Origin: Pseudomonadota bacterium
GTDB lineage: Bacteria > Pseudomonadota > Alphaproteobacteria > Acetobacterales > Acetobacteraceae
Direction: 5' to 3'
Assembly (NCBI GenBank): GCA_021816925.1
Contig: JAKAWQ010000024.1
Coordinates: 1-46,463, forward strand
Length of the DNA stretch: 46,463 bases
Notes under the pieces: generated by a model
Told to the model about the DNA's origin: nothing
The model's input: only the letters and a program-made list of their open reading frames with translations
Database searches by the model: none
Translations under genes and position numbers: made by a program
Shown here: in pieces, positions 18,850 through 26,613 of the stretch
Layout of the letters: every line of letters begins with the position of its first letter
Numbering within the stretch: the stretch's first letter is position 1

Positions 18850-19278
18850 CTACTCCGCAACGAGTTCGCCGGAGCCGCCGAATTCGGCAGGAAAATCCTT
18901 GAGCTTCGGCAGGCCGTCACGCATCGGCAGCACCGTTTCGGCGTAGTTGACGTGGACCTGCGGCGCGAAGGCGAGGTTTGGAACCGTCGCCGCAAAGACA
19001 TCGATCATCTTCAGCGATGGGTGAACGGCCATCAGATGACCGCCGCAGAGGCGACAGAACTGGCGGTGGCTCATGTCCGTTTTGTGATAGGTCGCGACAT
19101 GCTCCGCGCCCTTGGTGACCTTGACCGCCTCCGGCGGCCAAAGCGTGAAGGCGTTCACCGGTCCGCCGGACCAGGAGCGGCATGATCGGCAATGGCAGTA
19201 GCCCATGGCATCGGGCGCGCCGCTCACCTCGATCCCGACGGCACCGCAGAAGCAGGTGCCTTGATAGGAACCGCTCAT
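18850..19278 (-). CDS. GFA-family zinc protein (CENP-V/GFA domain), first of two
   Basis: This is a 142-residue protein of the glutathione-dependent formaldehyde-activating enzyme (GFA) fold. Zinc-binding cysteines are in CFCGAVGIEV, CHCRSCR and FCRLCGGH, in the order typical of the family. ATG 19278 follows GGAGGAA at 4-5 bases. Most members have no proven activity despite the name, so formaldehyde metabolism should not be assumed. A second GFA gene lies 1.4 kb away at 20717. Confidence 0.88.
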   Translation of the reverse strand: MSGSYQGTCFCGAVGIEVSGAPDAMGYCHCRSCRSWSGGPVNAFTLWPPEAVKVTKGAEHVATYHKTDMSHRQFCRLCGGHLMAVHPSLKMIDVFAATVPNLAFAPQVHVNYAETVLPMRDGLPKLKDFPAEFGGSGELVAE

Positions 19279-19498
19279 CGTTTCCTCCGTGTCATCACGT
19301 CTTTCGCATGGCCGAAAGCGGTTGTCCATGAGGGTGGCAACAAGCGTTGCGAACACGGGCCCAGCGCGCGCCAAGTCGGGCGGAGGCGTTCGGCCGGGGC
19401 CGCCAGAGGATGAAGGCTGTTGGCCGGCGCCGCTTCTGCCGCACCGGTTCGAAGGGGTGGATTGCACAGAAGCCCCGGCGGGCAAGACGCTGCGCGGT

Positions 19499-20131
19499 TC
19501 AATCGAAATCGGTCGGCAGGGAGTCATTGCGGGCGTGCTCGAACACGCGACGGATCTGCCGAGGCAGGACCCGGCCGAGCGAAAGGTCGGCCGGGATTTC
19601 GTCTTCGGCAAACCATCCGACCCCCGAGGTTTCCGGACCGATGGTCGGCGCGCCGCCGACGATGTCGCAGACGAAGAAGAGCTTGTAGCAGGAGAAGACG
19701 CCGGGCGAGTGACCCTGACGCGTGCGATCCCAGACGGCGGCAAGTTTGCGCACGCGCACCACGAACCCGCTCTCCTCGCGCACCTCCCTGATGACATTCT
19801 CGGCGGCGGAGAGATTGACGTCCGCCCAGCCACCGGGCAGCGTCCAGCGTTCACCGTCAGCGCGTTCGCGCACCATCAGCAGGCGGCCCCGTTCGTCGAA
19901 GGCGGCACCACGGACATCGATCTTCGGCGTTGCGTATCCGTTTTCCCCGGCGAACAGGGCGTCGATCCGCTCGAACGGCAATGCCGTGCATGACGCCATC
20001 ATCCGGGAGGCGAGCGCGCGCAGCATCTCGTAGCGCTCGCGGTCGTAAGTATTGGTGGCGAAGGCAAGGCCCGTCTGGGCGATCGCCTGGAGTTCGCGCG
20101 TCCATTTCAGCCAATCCGGTTCGACGGTCAT
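19499..20131 (-). CDS. NUDIX hydrolase with N-terminal Nudix_N_2 domain
   Basis: The enzyme, 210 residues, would hydrolyse a nucleoside diphosphate linked to another moiety; ADP-ribose-type substrates are usual. The helical N-terminal domain (EPDWLKWTRELQAIAQTGLA) is the Nudix_N_2 type. The Nudix box follows from GGWADVNLSAAENVIREV with REVREESGF, giving the required GX5EX7REVXEEXGF pattern. Relatives are annotated as ADP-ribose pyrophosphatase-like YjhB proteins. The substrate is not determined by sequence. Confidence 0.9.
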   Translation of the reverse strand: MTVEPDWLKWTRELQAIAQTGLAFATNTYDRERYEMLRALASRMMASCTALPFERIDALFAGENGYATPKIDVRGAAFDERGRLLMVRERADGERWTLPGGWADVNLSAAENVIREVREESGFVVRVRKLAAVWDRTRQGHSPGVFSCYKLFFVCDIVGGAPTIGPETSGVGWFAEDEIPADLSLGRVLPRQIRRVFEHARNDSLPTDFD

Positions 20132-20280
20132 CGCGTTCTCGACCTTTGCTCCCGGGCGGCCGGACGCGCCCTTCCAAGAGGCGGAAGCGCCGCCGGCAAG
20201 CGGCTCGCCAAACCGTTGAACGATGCTTTGGTCGGGGCATAGCGTCCCGCACGCGTAGGCAACGGAGAAGGAGGATCGGC

Positions 20281-20673
20281 TTGGTCGCCGATCGGATGGC
20301 GGAGCAGGCTGTCGCGGCGGCGCCCGTGGTGCTCGACCGATACATGGCGGCGCTTAACGCGCGCGACGCGGCGGCGCTCGCGGCAACGCTCCATTTCCCG
20401 CATTATCGCCTGTCGGGCGGGCGCACGTGTGTCTGGCAGGAGCCTGACGCCTACTTTGCGGACTTCCTCGCGCGGGCGGGAGAAGGCTGGCTCCACGGCG
20501 CCTGGATCTCGCACACGCCGATTGCCGCCTCGGCAGAGAAGGTTCATCTCGATGTGGTGTCCGCGCGCTACCGCGTGGACACCACGCCGCTCGGCCGGTT
20601 CCGTTCGCTCGGGATCGCCGCCCCGCTCGGCGGGCGCTGGGCCGCGCAGGCACGCTCCAGCTTCGCCGACTGA
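20281..20673 (+). CDS. SnoaL/NTF2-like small protein
   Basis: This is a 130-residue protein of the NTF2-like cone fold: VLDRYMAALNARDAAALAAT at the N-terminus, then a helix-sheet pattern with LHFPHYRLSGG. TTG 20281 is taken as start because AGGAGG ends six bases before it. The first ATG (20296) is 21 bases from that site. The reaction is unknown, since such folds serve as isomerases, hydratases or mere binding proteins. It stands alone between the NUDIX gene and a GFA gene transcribed in the other direction. Confidence 0.72.
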   Translation: MVADRMAEQAVAAAPVVLDRYMAALNARDAAALAATLHFPHYRLSGGRTCVWQEPDAYFADFLARAGEGWLHGAWISHTPIAASAEKVHLDVVSARYRVDTTPLGRFRSLGIAAPLGGRWAAQARSSFAD

Positions 20674-20716
20674 CGCCTTCGGACCGCGCGGCACAGGGCA
20701 GCCGTGGGGAGCGGGC

Positions 20717-21142
20717 TCAGGCCGGAGTAGGCGGGCGCGGTGGCGCAGCCTGCTCGCGGGCAGCAGCGAAGGACGGCAGGCGCGGGAGCGTTGCCAGCCA
20801 GGCGATTCGGGTTTCGGTGTAGATCTCGTCGCGAGGCGGAACGAGCGCGGGATCATCGAGGCTTGCGGTGGTGATGTCGATCTCGTCCGGATGCGCGCTC
20901 GAGCGGAAGAAAAGGGCGGTGCCGCAACGCGCGCAGAAGCCGCGCTCGGCGGCGGGGGAGGAACGAAACCAGCCCGGGGCGCCGGAGACGAGGGAAAGGC
21001 TTTGCCGCGGAACACTGAACCAGGCGACGAAAGGCGCGCCGCTCGCGCGGCGGCAGATGGAGCAATGGCAGATACTCTCGTGATAGGGCACGCCGTCGGT
21101 TGTGTAACGGATCGCCCCGCAGAGGCAGCCTCCGTGCAGCAT
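20717..21142 (-). CDS. GFA-family zinc protein, second copy
   Basis: This 141-residue paralogue of the gene at 18850 has cysteine clusters CLCGAIRY, CHCSICRRASG and FCARCGTAL, plus the FRSSAHPDEIDI segment common in short GFA proteins. It lies 6 bases downstream of the hydroxyacid dehydrogenase gene in the same direction, so the two probably share a transcript. Function is unknown beyond zinc binding. Confidence 0.88.
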   Translation of the reverse strand: MLHGGCLCGAIRYTTDGVPYHESICHCSICRRASGAPFVAWFSVPRQSLSLVSGAPGWFRSSPAAERGFCARCGTALFFRSSAHPDEIDITTASLDDPALVPPRDEIYTETRIAWLATLPRLPSFAAAREQAAPPRPPTPA

Positions 21143-21148
21143 ATTATT

Positions 21149-22030
21149 TCACTCCTTGGCCGGAAGCGGAATCCCGGTCAGCGCCTGCCAGACGCGGATG
21201 ACGAAGGCATCGTCCCGGCCGGCATGGCCGGCGGCCGCGGCGGCCAGGAAGAGCTGGTGCGCGGCGGCCGCGAGCGGGAGGGGAAAGGTGAGCGTGCGTG
21301 CCTCCTCGAGTACGATGCCGAGGTCCTTGACGAAAATGCCGACGGCCGAGCGGGGCGCGTCGTCCCCGGCGAGGATGTGCGGCACACGATCCTGCCACAT
21401 CCAGGAGCTGCCGGCCGAAGCGCTGATCACCTCGAAGAGCATGGTGGGGTCGGCGCCGGCACGGATGCCGAACGCCAGTGCCTCGGCGGCCGTGGCTATA
21501 TGCACCCCGGCAAGGAGCTGGTTGACCATCTTGACCGTGCTCCCGACGCCGGGCTCCTCGCCGAGGCGCCAGACCTTGGCGGCGATCGCCGAGAAAATTG
21601 GCTCGGCGGCAGCGAAGGCGGCCGCGGAGCCGGACGCCATGACGGAGAGCGCGCCCTCGCGGGCGCGTGCGGGGCCACCCGAGACCGGCGCGTCGAGCGG
21701 GAGATGCCCAAGCGCCGAGAGCCGGGCGGCCAGCGCGCGCGCGGCTTGCGGGGCCATGGTGACGGAACCGAGAACAAGCGTTCCGGGCGGGAGCCCGTTC
21801 ACGGCGCCGGCCGGACCGAAGAGCGCCTCATCGGCCTCAGCGGCATTGACGACGAGGAGGACGAGCGCCCCAAGATCGGGCGGGAGGAGATCCGGCCGTG
21901 CGACCGCCTCGCCGCCGACGGCTGCGAACTCGCCGCGCGCCTCGGCGCGGAGATCGCAACCGCACACCTCGTGCCCGGCGCGCAGCAGACTTGCCGCGAC
22001 CCCCATGCCCATGGACCCAAGTCCGATCAC
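21149..22030 (-). CDS. 3-hydroxyisobutyrate dehydrogenase-family NAD(P) oxidoreductase, LtnD (L-threonate dehydrogenase)-like
   Basis: This beta-hydroxyacid dehydrogenase has 293 residues. The Rossmann motif IGLGSMGMGVA is followed by the substrate motif DAPVSGGPARAREG and the catalytic lysine in STVKMVNQLLAG. The region GSSWMWQDRVPHILAGD resembles L-threonate dehydrogenases, which oxidise C4 sugar acids. GTG 22030 is the first usable codon. The beta1 strand would normally include three or four residues upstream, where no standard start exists. GGGAGG is 20 bases away, and that GTG overlaps the stop of a short upstream frame (GTGA). The start is therefore doubtful. Confidence 0.8.
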   Translation of the reverse strand: MIGLGSMGMGVAASLLRAGHEVCGCDLRAEARGEFAAVGGEAVARPDLLPPDLGALVLLVVNAAEADEALFGPAGAVNGLPPGTLVLGSVTMAPQAARALAARLSALGHLPLDAPVSGGPARAREGALSVMASGSAAAFAAAEPIFSAIAAKVWRLGEEPGVGSTVKMVNQLLAGVHIATAAEALAFGIRAGADPTMLFEVISASAGSSWMWQDRVPHILAGDDAPRSAVGIFVKDLGIVLEEARTLTFPLPLAAAAHQLFLAAAAAGHAGRDDAFVIRVWQALTGIPLPAKE

Positions 22031-22172
22031 GCCGACCCGTATGACCGCATCCTCCCGGAACGGGATTTTGGCGGAGAGTTGGCGGGCCGGCCAGCCCCAC
22101 GTTGGCGGGCGCTCTGCGGAGGCATTTTGTTCTCGTCGTGAAATGGTCGTTGCGGGCGCGGTATTATTACGG

Positions 22173-22187
22173 GAACATTAATAGAAC
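22173..22187. promoter_or_regulatory. Candidate LexA (SOS) box, GAAC-N7-GAAC
   Basis: The exact alphaproteobacterial LexA consensus, GTTC-N7-GTTC in one orientation and GAAC-N7-GAAC in the other, is present with the AT-only spacer ATTAATA. It lies in the 288-base gap between panC and the divergent dehydrogenase gene. Just beside it on the minus strand is TAATAAT, a possible -10 box. Neither neighbour is a classical SOS gene. Confidence 0.5.
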
Positions 22188-22318
22188 ATGACGGGTTATT
22201 CATCCTGACGCCCGAGCCAGCGCCACCAATCCTCCCCGGCCCGGTTCCCATGCCGAAGCACGCCTGTCGCGCCACGCTCGCCCTGCCTACGAAGGGGCGC
22301 GGCGGGTATTCTGGCGCA

Positions 22319-23155
22319 ATGCGGGTGGCGCGGACGATCGGCGAGCTGACAAGGGCGCGGGCTGCGCTCGTAAGCGGCGGCCGGCCACTCGCCCTGGTTC
22401 CGACGATGGGCGCGCTGCATGCCGGCCATCTCTCGCTGATCGCGGCGGCCAAGCGGCGCGACGCGGCGGTCGCGGCTTCGATCTTCGTCAATCCTCTGCA
22501 GTTCGGCCCGGCCGAGGATTTCGCTCGCTATCCCCGTGACGAGGCGGCGGATCTCGCGGCACTGCGGGAGGCGGGCTGCGAACTCGCCTGGCTGCCTTCA
22601 GGCAGTACCATGTACCCGCCGGCGGCGGCCTCGGTGATCGAGGTCGCGGGACCGGCGCTGCTTTGGGAGGGTACGGCGCGGCCGGGGCATTTCCGCGGCG
22701 TTGCCACCGTGGTGGCCAAGCTGTTCGGCCAAATCCGGCCGCAGCTCGCGTGTTTCGGCGAGAAGGATTGGCAGCAGCTTCAGGTGGTACGCCGCATGGT
22801 CCATGACCTTTATCTCGGGATCGAGATCGTTGCGGTACCGACGGTGCGTGCTGCGGATGGGCTCGCGCTTTCTTCGCGCAATCAGGCTCTGGCACCAGCC
22901 GACCGGGCGCTGGCGCCGCGGCTCTACACGGCGCTTGCTGCACTGGCGGCATCCCTGGCGGATGGCCAGCCAGCGGCGGAGCGGACCGAAGCGGCGGCGG
23001 CAGCGCTGGCGGAGGCCGGGTTCCGCCCTGATTACGTGGCGCTCGTGGATGCGGAGACGCTGGAGCCGCTTCCGGCAGCGCGCCCACCGGCGCGGCTGAT
23101 CGCGGCGGCGTGGCTCGGCCAGGTGCGGTTGATCGACAATGTGGCGGTGTGCTGA
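22319..23155 (+). CDS. panC: Pantothenate synthetase (pantoate--beta-alanine ligase)
   Basis: PanC joins pantoate, made by PanE, to beta-alanine using ATP through a pantoyl-adenylate. The 278-residue protein has the nucleotidyl-transferase HxGH motif in PTMGALHAGHLSLI. It also has FVNPLQFGPAEDFARYPR, CFGEKDWQQLQVV and the KMSKS-like LALSSRNQAL, as in all PanC enzymes. ATG 22319 fits the usual N-terminus (MRVARTIGEL). An in-frame upstream ATG at 22250 would add residues with no family match. Confidence 0.95.
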   Translation: MRVARTIGELTRARAALVSGGRPLALVPTMGALHAGHLSLIAAAKRRDAAVAASIFVNPLQFGPAEDFARYPRDEAADLAALREAGCELAWLPSGSTMYPPAAASVIEVAGPALLWEGTARPGHFRGVATVVAKLFGQIRPQLACFGEKDWQQLQVVRRMVHDLYLGIEIVAVPTVRAADGLALSSRNQALAPADRALAPRLYTALAALAASLADGQPAAERTEAAAAALAEAGFRPDYVALVDAETLEPLPAARPPARLIAAAWLGQVRLIDNVAVC

Positions 23156-23171
23156 GCCGGTGCGCCGGGTC

Positions 23172-23200
23172 GAGCGTTTCCAGCCTGGTTGAAAGCGCTC
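23172..23200. repeat. 29-base hairpin repeat, copy 2
   Basis: The layout is the same as at 8861-8889: GAGCGTTTCCAGCC opposite GGTTGAAAGCGCTC around a single base, with one mismatch and two G-U pairs. It starts 17 bases after the panC stop and ends 32 bases before the convergent queC end, so it could serve as a shared transcript end. The sequence after it (TCCTTCCCTTTCC) is pyrimidine-rich but not a U-run. Confidence 0.6.
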
Positions 23201-23232
23201 TCCTTCCCTTTCCCGAGCGCGGGGATCCGCTC

Positions 23233-23969
23233 TCAAAGGCACCCCGCACCTGCCTGCCAGCGCTCGAAGCCCGCGGCGCGCAGCCGGCACGCCGGGCAGG
23301 TGCGGCAACCGCGGCCCCAGGAACGCCTGCGGCTGCAATCACCGAGATACAAGCTCAGCGTCTGCTCGATAATCAGCGAAACCGGCGGCTCGCCCCCGAA
23401 ATCGCGGGCAAGCTGCCAAGTGGCCGCCTTGTCGAGCCACAGCAAACGGGGCTTTGATGACGAACTCGCCCACCATGCCGGGATTGAGGGCGATCTGCAT
23501 AGCCTTCAAGGCATCGTCCCGGCAGTCGGGGTAGCCGGAATAGTCGGTCTCGCACATCCGGCCGACCAGCCGCCGCAGACCGCGGCGGGCGGCAATCGCC
23601 GCGGCAACAGGTGAAGAACAGAAGATCACGCCCCGGAACGAAAGTGTACGGCAGACCCGAGGCTGCGACCTTGATCCCTTGCGGGCCGGTCAACGCGGTT
23701 TCGCCGACGGCCGTCATGCCGCTCGTGATGACCACCAGGTGATCTGGGCCGAGATGGCCACGCCAGCCGCCGATCGCGGCCAAGCCTTCGCGGATGAGCA
23801 AGCGGCCATCGAGCTCCGCCCAGTGGCGCTGGCCGTAGAGGAAGCCCACCGTCTCGACGACATCGTACCGGGCGAGTGCCCAGGCGAGGCAGGTGGCGGA
23901 GTCCTGGCCGCCCGAGAGCAATACGAGGGCGCTCTCGCCAGCGGCGCTTGCGGTTTCCGGGGCGGACAC
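23233..23969 (-). pseudogene. queC: queC, 7-cyano-7-deazaguanine (preQ0) synthase, two frameshifts
   Basis: QueC makes preQ0 for queuosine tRNA modification. All parts of the protein are present but in three frames. The GTG 23969 start gives LVLLSGGQDSATCLAWALA (PP-loop) to [14 protein letters not shown] shift near 23607 leads to [15 protein letters not shown] with [18 protein letters not shown] and EFVIKAP. A second shift near 23445, where TTTG stands for TTG, leads to [17 protein letters not shown] and the zinc-binding CRTCPACRLRAAG end. Removing one base at each point would restore the family's full length. Either the gene is recently dead or the assembly has two single-base errors. Confidence 0.82.
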
Positions 23970-24009
23970 ACGCTCCCTCCTCTTTCGTCGCGGCCGCGCC
24001 TATCTTGGA

Positions 24010-24852
24010 ATGATGGTCGAACTCTTCACCGAAGACGAGATTGAGCGCTACTCTCGGCATATCCTGCTCAAGGAAGTGGGCGGGGTGGGCCAGGCGAAGC
24101 TCCGCGACGCGAGCGTGCTGGTGGTCGGGGCGGGAGGGCTCGGCTCGCCGCTTCTGCTCTATCTGGCGGCGGCCGGGGTCGGCCGGATCGGACTCATCGA
24201 TGACGACTCCGTGGAGCTTTCCAACCTGCAGCGCCAGATTGTCCACACCACCGCCGCGATCGGAACGCGCAAGGCGGAGTCGGCGGCGGCGACGGCGCGA
24301 GCGCTCAATCCCTTGGTGCGGATCGAGCCGCATGCGAGGCGGCTCGAGGCGGATAATGCGCCGGCTCTGATCGAGGATTACGATATCATCTGCGACGGGT
24401 CGGACAACTTCGCGACGCGTTTCCTGGTGGCCGATGCCTGTTTCCTCGCCCGCCGCACGCTGGTGTCGGCAGCGGTGCTGCGTTTCGAGGGGCAGCTTTC
24501 CGTCTTCAAACCGCACGCCGACCTTGCGGGGCCCTGCTATCGCTGCCTCTACCCCGAGCCGCCACCAGCCGGCCTGGTGCCGAGCTGCTCGGAGGCGGGC
24601 GTGCTCGGCGCGGTGACGGGCGTGATGGGCACGCTGCAGGCGACCGAGGTGCTGAAGGAGATCCTGGGCATCGGCGAGGGTCTTTCGGGGCGGGTATTGA
24701 CCTGGGACGCGCTGGCGGCGCGCATGCGCACGGTGCGCCTCCGGCGCGACCCTGCCTGCCGCCTGTGCGGCCCGGGGGCCGAGATACGCGACCTCACGGA
24801 GCATACGCGCGCCGCCGCTGCCGGGGATCAGGCCGTCGTCTGTGCCGGCTGA
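24010..24852 (+). CDS. moeB: MoeB/ThiF-family adenylyltransferase (sulfur-carrier activating enzyme)
   Basis: This enzyme adenylates the C-terminal glycine of a ubiquitin-like sulfur carrier such as MoaD or ThiS. The 280-residue protein has RYSRHILLKEVGGVGQAKL, the nucleotide loop VVGAGGLGSP, NLQRQIVHTT and the DGSDNFATRFLV region. Zinc cysteines sit in CYRCLYP and CRLCG, and the GAVTGVMGTLQATEVLK helix is typical. There is no C-terminal rhodanese domain. ATG 24010 or 24013 could start it. It overlaps the downstream DsrE-like gene by 11 bases. Only 40 bases separate it from divergent queC. Confidence 0.9.
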   Translation: MMVELFTEDEIERYSRHILLKEVGGVGQAKLRDASVLVVGAGGLGSPLLLYLAAAGVGRIGLIDDDSVELSNLQRQIVHTTAAIGTRKAESAAATARALNPLVRIEPHARRLEADNAPALIEDYDIICDGSDNFATRFLVADACFLARRTLVSAAVLRFEGQLSVFKPHADLAGPCYRCLYPEPPPAGLVPSCSEAGVLGAVTGVMGTLQATEVLKEILGIGEGLSGRVLTWDALAARMRTVRLRRDPACRLCGPGAEIRDLTEHTRAAAAGDQAVVCAG

Positions 24853-25222
24853 GCGGCTGGGCATCCTGCTGCTCTCGGGACGGCACGACCGGGCGCATTA
24901 TGCCTTCGTGCTGGCGACCGGGGCAGCGGCGCTGGGGCGAGAGGTCGTTCTGTTCGCGACCAACGCGGGCTGCCACGCGTTGCTCGCCGACTGGTCCGGG
25001 CTCGAGGATGCAGAGCGCGACGCGTGCATCCAAAGCCGCGGCGTGGCCGGGCTCGACGAGCTGCGCGAGGCAGCAGCAGGGCTTCCGGTCCGGCTGATCG
25101 CCTGTGAGGCGGGTTTACGGGCGGAGGGGCTCGAAGGCCGCGCGCTTCTGCCGGGCGTGGACATTGCGGGGATCGCCACCTTCTTCGATGCAGTGGGCGA
25201 GGGAAAGCTCCTTTCTCTATGA
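24842..25222 (+). CDS. DsrE-family protein
   Basis: This 126-residue protein has the DsrE/DsrF-like alpha/beta fold, whose members carry or sense sulfur. LGILLLSGRHDRAHYAFVLA begins the first strand-helix unit, and the second half has VRLIACEAGLRAEGL. The single cysteine in that latter helix sits where active cysteines often do in the family. It starts with GTG 24842 inside the end of moeB, so the two are translationally coupled. Coupling to a sulfur-carrier activating enzyme suggests a sulfur-transfer role, which is inference. Confidence 0.75.
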   Translation: MPAERLGILLLSGRHDRAHYAFVLATGAAALGREVVLFATNAGCHALLADWSGLEDAERDACIQSRGVAGLDELREAAAGLPVRLIACEAGLRAEGLEGRALLPGVDIAGIATFFDAVGEGKLLSL

Positions 25223-25290
25223 TGAGCAATCGGAAACTTGACGCGGCGACGCACTGACGGCACGGCTTCAGCGTGACCGTGCGCCGGACA

Positions 25291-25857
25291 ATGCGGACGA
25301 TTCGGGTACTTGCCGCCGTTCTTCTGCTTGTCATCCCGGCCGCCTGGCTGCGCGCCGCGCCGGTGGCGCCGGCCGGCAAGGTTGTGCCGCTTGCGGCGCT
25401 GCCGGAGCAGCCGGCGCACCCCGAGAAAGGCTCCTCGACCGGTTTGCCGCTGCCGCGCTTCGTTTCGCTTGCCACGGGCGATGTGAACATGCGCGTCGGG
25501 CCTGGGTTCCAGTACCCGATCGCGTGGGTTTACAAGCGGGCGGGCCTACCCGTGGTGGTGGAACGGGAGTTCGATGTCTGGCGGCTGGTGTTGGCGCCGG
25601 ACGGCGGACGCGGATGGATGCACGAGGCGACCCTGGCCGGCACGCGCACCTTCTTGGTGAGCGGGGGTGACCGGATCTTGCGGAAGCGCCCGGATCGCAA
25701 GGCACGGGCGGTTGCCGTTCTGAAGGCGGGCGTGATCGGGCGTATTCGGCGCTGCAAGGCAGGGGCGGCGTGGTGCAGCGTGGTGGTGGACGGACGGCGC
25801 GGCTACCTGCGACGGAAGGATTTCTGGGGCACCTTTCCGGGCGAGGCGGTGCCATGA
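25291..25857 (+). CDS. Secreted SH3-like domain protein
   Basis: An exported protein of 188 residues. The signal peptide (VLAAVLLLVIPAAWLRAAP) is followed by a Pro/Ala linker. Two bacterial SH3-type repeats follow: FVSLATGDVNMRVGPGFQYP with WRLVLAPDGGRGWMH, then ILRKRPDRKARAVAVLKAG with WCSVVVDGRRGYLRRKDFWG. The tryptophan-rich ends are typical of SH3_3/SH3_4 envelope proteins. ATG 25291 is preferred. GTG 25273 would add six residues, and neither has a strong ribosome-binding site. The role is unknown, probably in the cell envelope. Confidence 0.8.
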   Translation: MRTIRVLAAVLLLVIPAAWLRAAPVAPAGKVVPLAALPEQPAHPEKGSSTGLPLPRFVSLATGDVNMRVGPGFQYPIAWVYKRAGLPVVVEREFDVWRLVLAPDGGRGWMHEATLAGTRTFLVSGGDRILRKRPDRKARAVAVLKAGVIGRIRRCKAGAAWCSVVVDGRRGYLRRKDFWGTFPGEAVP

Positions 25858-25918
25858 GGCTCCTGGCGGGGCGCGAGGCAGCAGCCTAAAGCACGTGCGG
25901 GCCCGAGGGGGATGCGCT

Positions 25919-26254
25919 ATGCTTTCCGGCATGGATCTCGAAACCCCTCGCGCCCACCATGATCTCGGCGGTGCGGCGAAATATCTTTGCCAGCCCATCG
26001 ACCGCGCTGGGCACGCGCTCACCGATTTCGACAAGGAAGTGGACGCGCTTCGCCAGGTGCTCGGTGCCAAGGGCATCATGACGGTGGATGAGCTTCGCCG
26101 CGGCATCGAGGCGATCCCCGAGGCGGAGTATCATAAGCTTTCGTACTACCAACGATGGATCCGGTCGATCACGGCCATCCTGCTCGAAAAGGGCGTGGTC
26201 ACCGAGGGCGAGCTCGCCGCCGCGCTTACGGCGCCATTTCCGGCTCTGCGGTGA
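25919..26254 (+). CDS. N-terminal half of a nitrile hydratase-type beta subunit (thiocyanate hydrolase beta-like)
   Basis: In nitrile hydratases the beta subunit is one chain. Here its N-terminal half stands as a separate protein of 111 residues. It contains HHDLGGAAKYLCQPIDRAG and DKEVDALRQVL. It ends with YHKLSYYQRWIRSITAILLE plus KGVVTEGEL, the segment that precedes the barrel domain in nitrile hydratase beta. ATG 25919 has GAGGGGG upstream (ATG 25931 is the alternative). Its stop overlaps the next start (GTGA). The order of half-beta, half-beta, alpha matches thiocyanate hydrolase. Confidence 0.8.
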   Translation: MLSGMDLETPRAHHDLGGAAKYLCQPIDRAGHALTDFDKEVDALRQVLGAKGIMTVDELRRGIEAIPEAEYHKLSYYQRWIRSITAILLEKGVVTEGELAAALTAPFPALR

Positions 26255-26613
26255 GCGCGGGCGGTGCCGGACGGGTTTCGGCCGATCAAGATGGCGCGAT
26301 GGCAGGCGTGGCGGTGATGAGCGTGCCGGGCGGGCGGGTTGCGGCCGGCAGCCGCGTGCGCGTCAGGGACAACTGGCCGGAGACGCGCGGCAAGGTGCAT
26401 ATCCGCACGCCGCATTACTTGCGCGGGCAGGTCGGCACCGTGGTGCGGCATCTCGGCGATTTCCCCAATCCCGAAGAGCTGGCCTTCGCGCGGCCGGCAC
26501 AGATCCTGCCACTCTATCACGTCGTGTTCGAGCAGCCCGTCATCTGGCGCGAGGGGCGCGCGGGCGATCAGCTTCTGGTGGAGGTTTTCGGGTCGTGGCT
26601 GGACCCGGCGTGA
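26251..26613 (+). CDS. C-terminal (SH3-like) half of a nitrile hydratase-type beta subunit (thiocyanate hydrolase alpha-like)
   Basis: This 120-residue protein is the barrel half of a nitrile hydratase beta chain: GSRVRVRDNWPETRGKVHIR, then TPHYLRGQVGTVVRHLGDFP and LYHVVFEQPVIWREG. The end DQLLVEVFGSWLDPA is characteristic. GTG 26251 overlaps the preceding stop by four bases; ATG 26299 is an alternative that would still keep the domain. It acts with its partners in the cytosol as part of a metal-dependent hydratase or hydrolase. Confidence 0.8.
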   Translation: MSAGGAGRVSADQDGAMAGVAVMSVPGGRVAAGSRVRVRDNWPETRGKVHIRTPHYLRGQVGTVVRHLGDFPNPEELAFARPAQILPLYHVVFEQPVIWREGRAGDQLLVEVFGSWLDPA

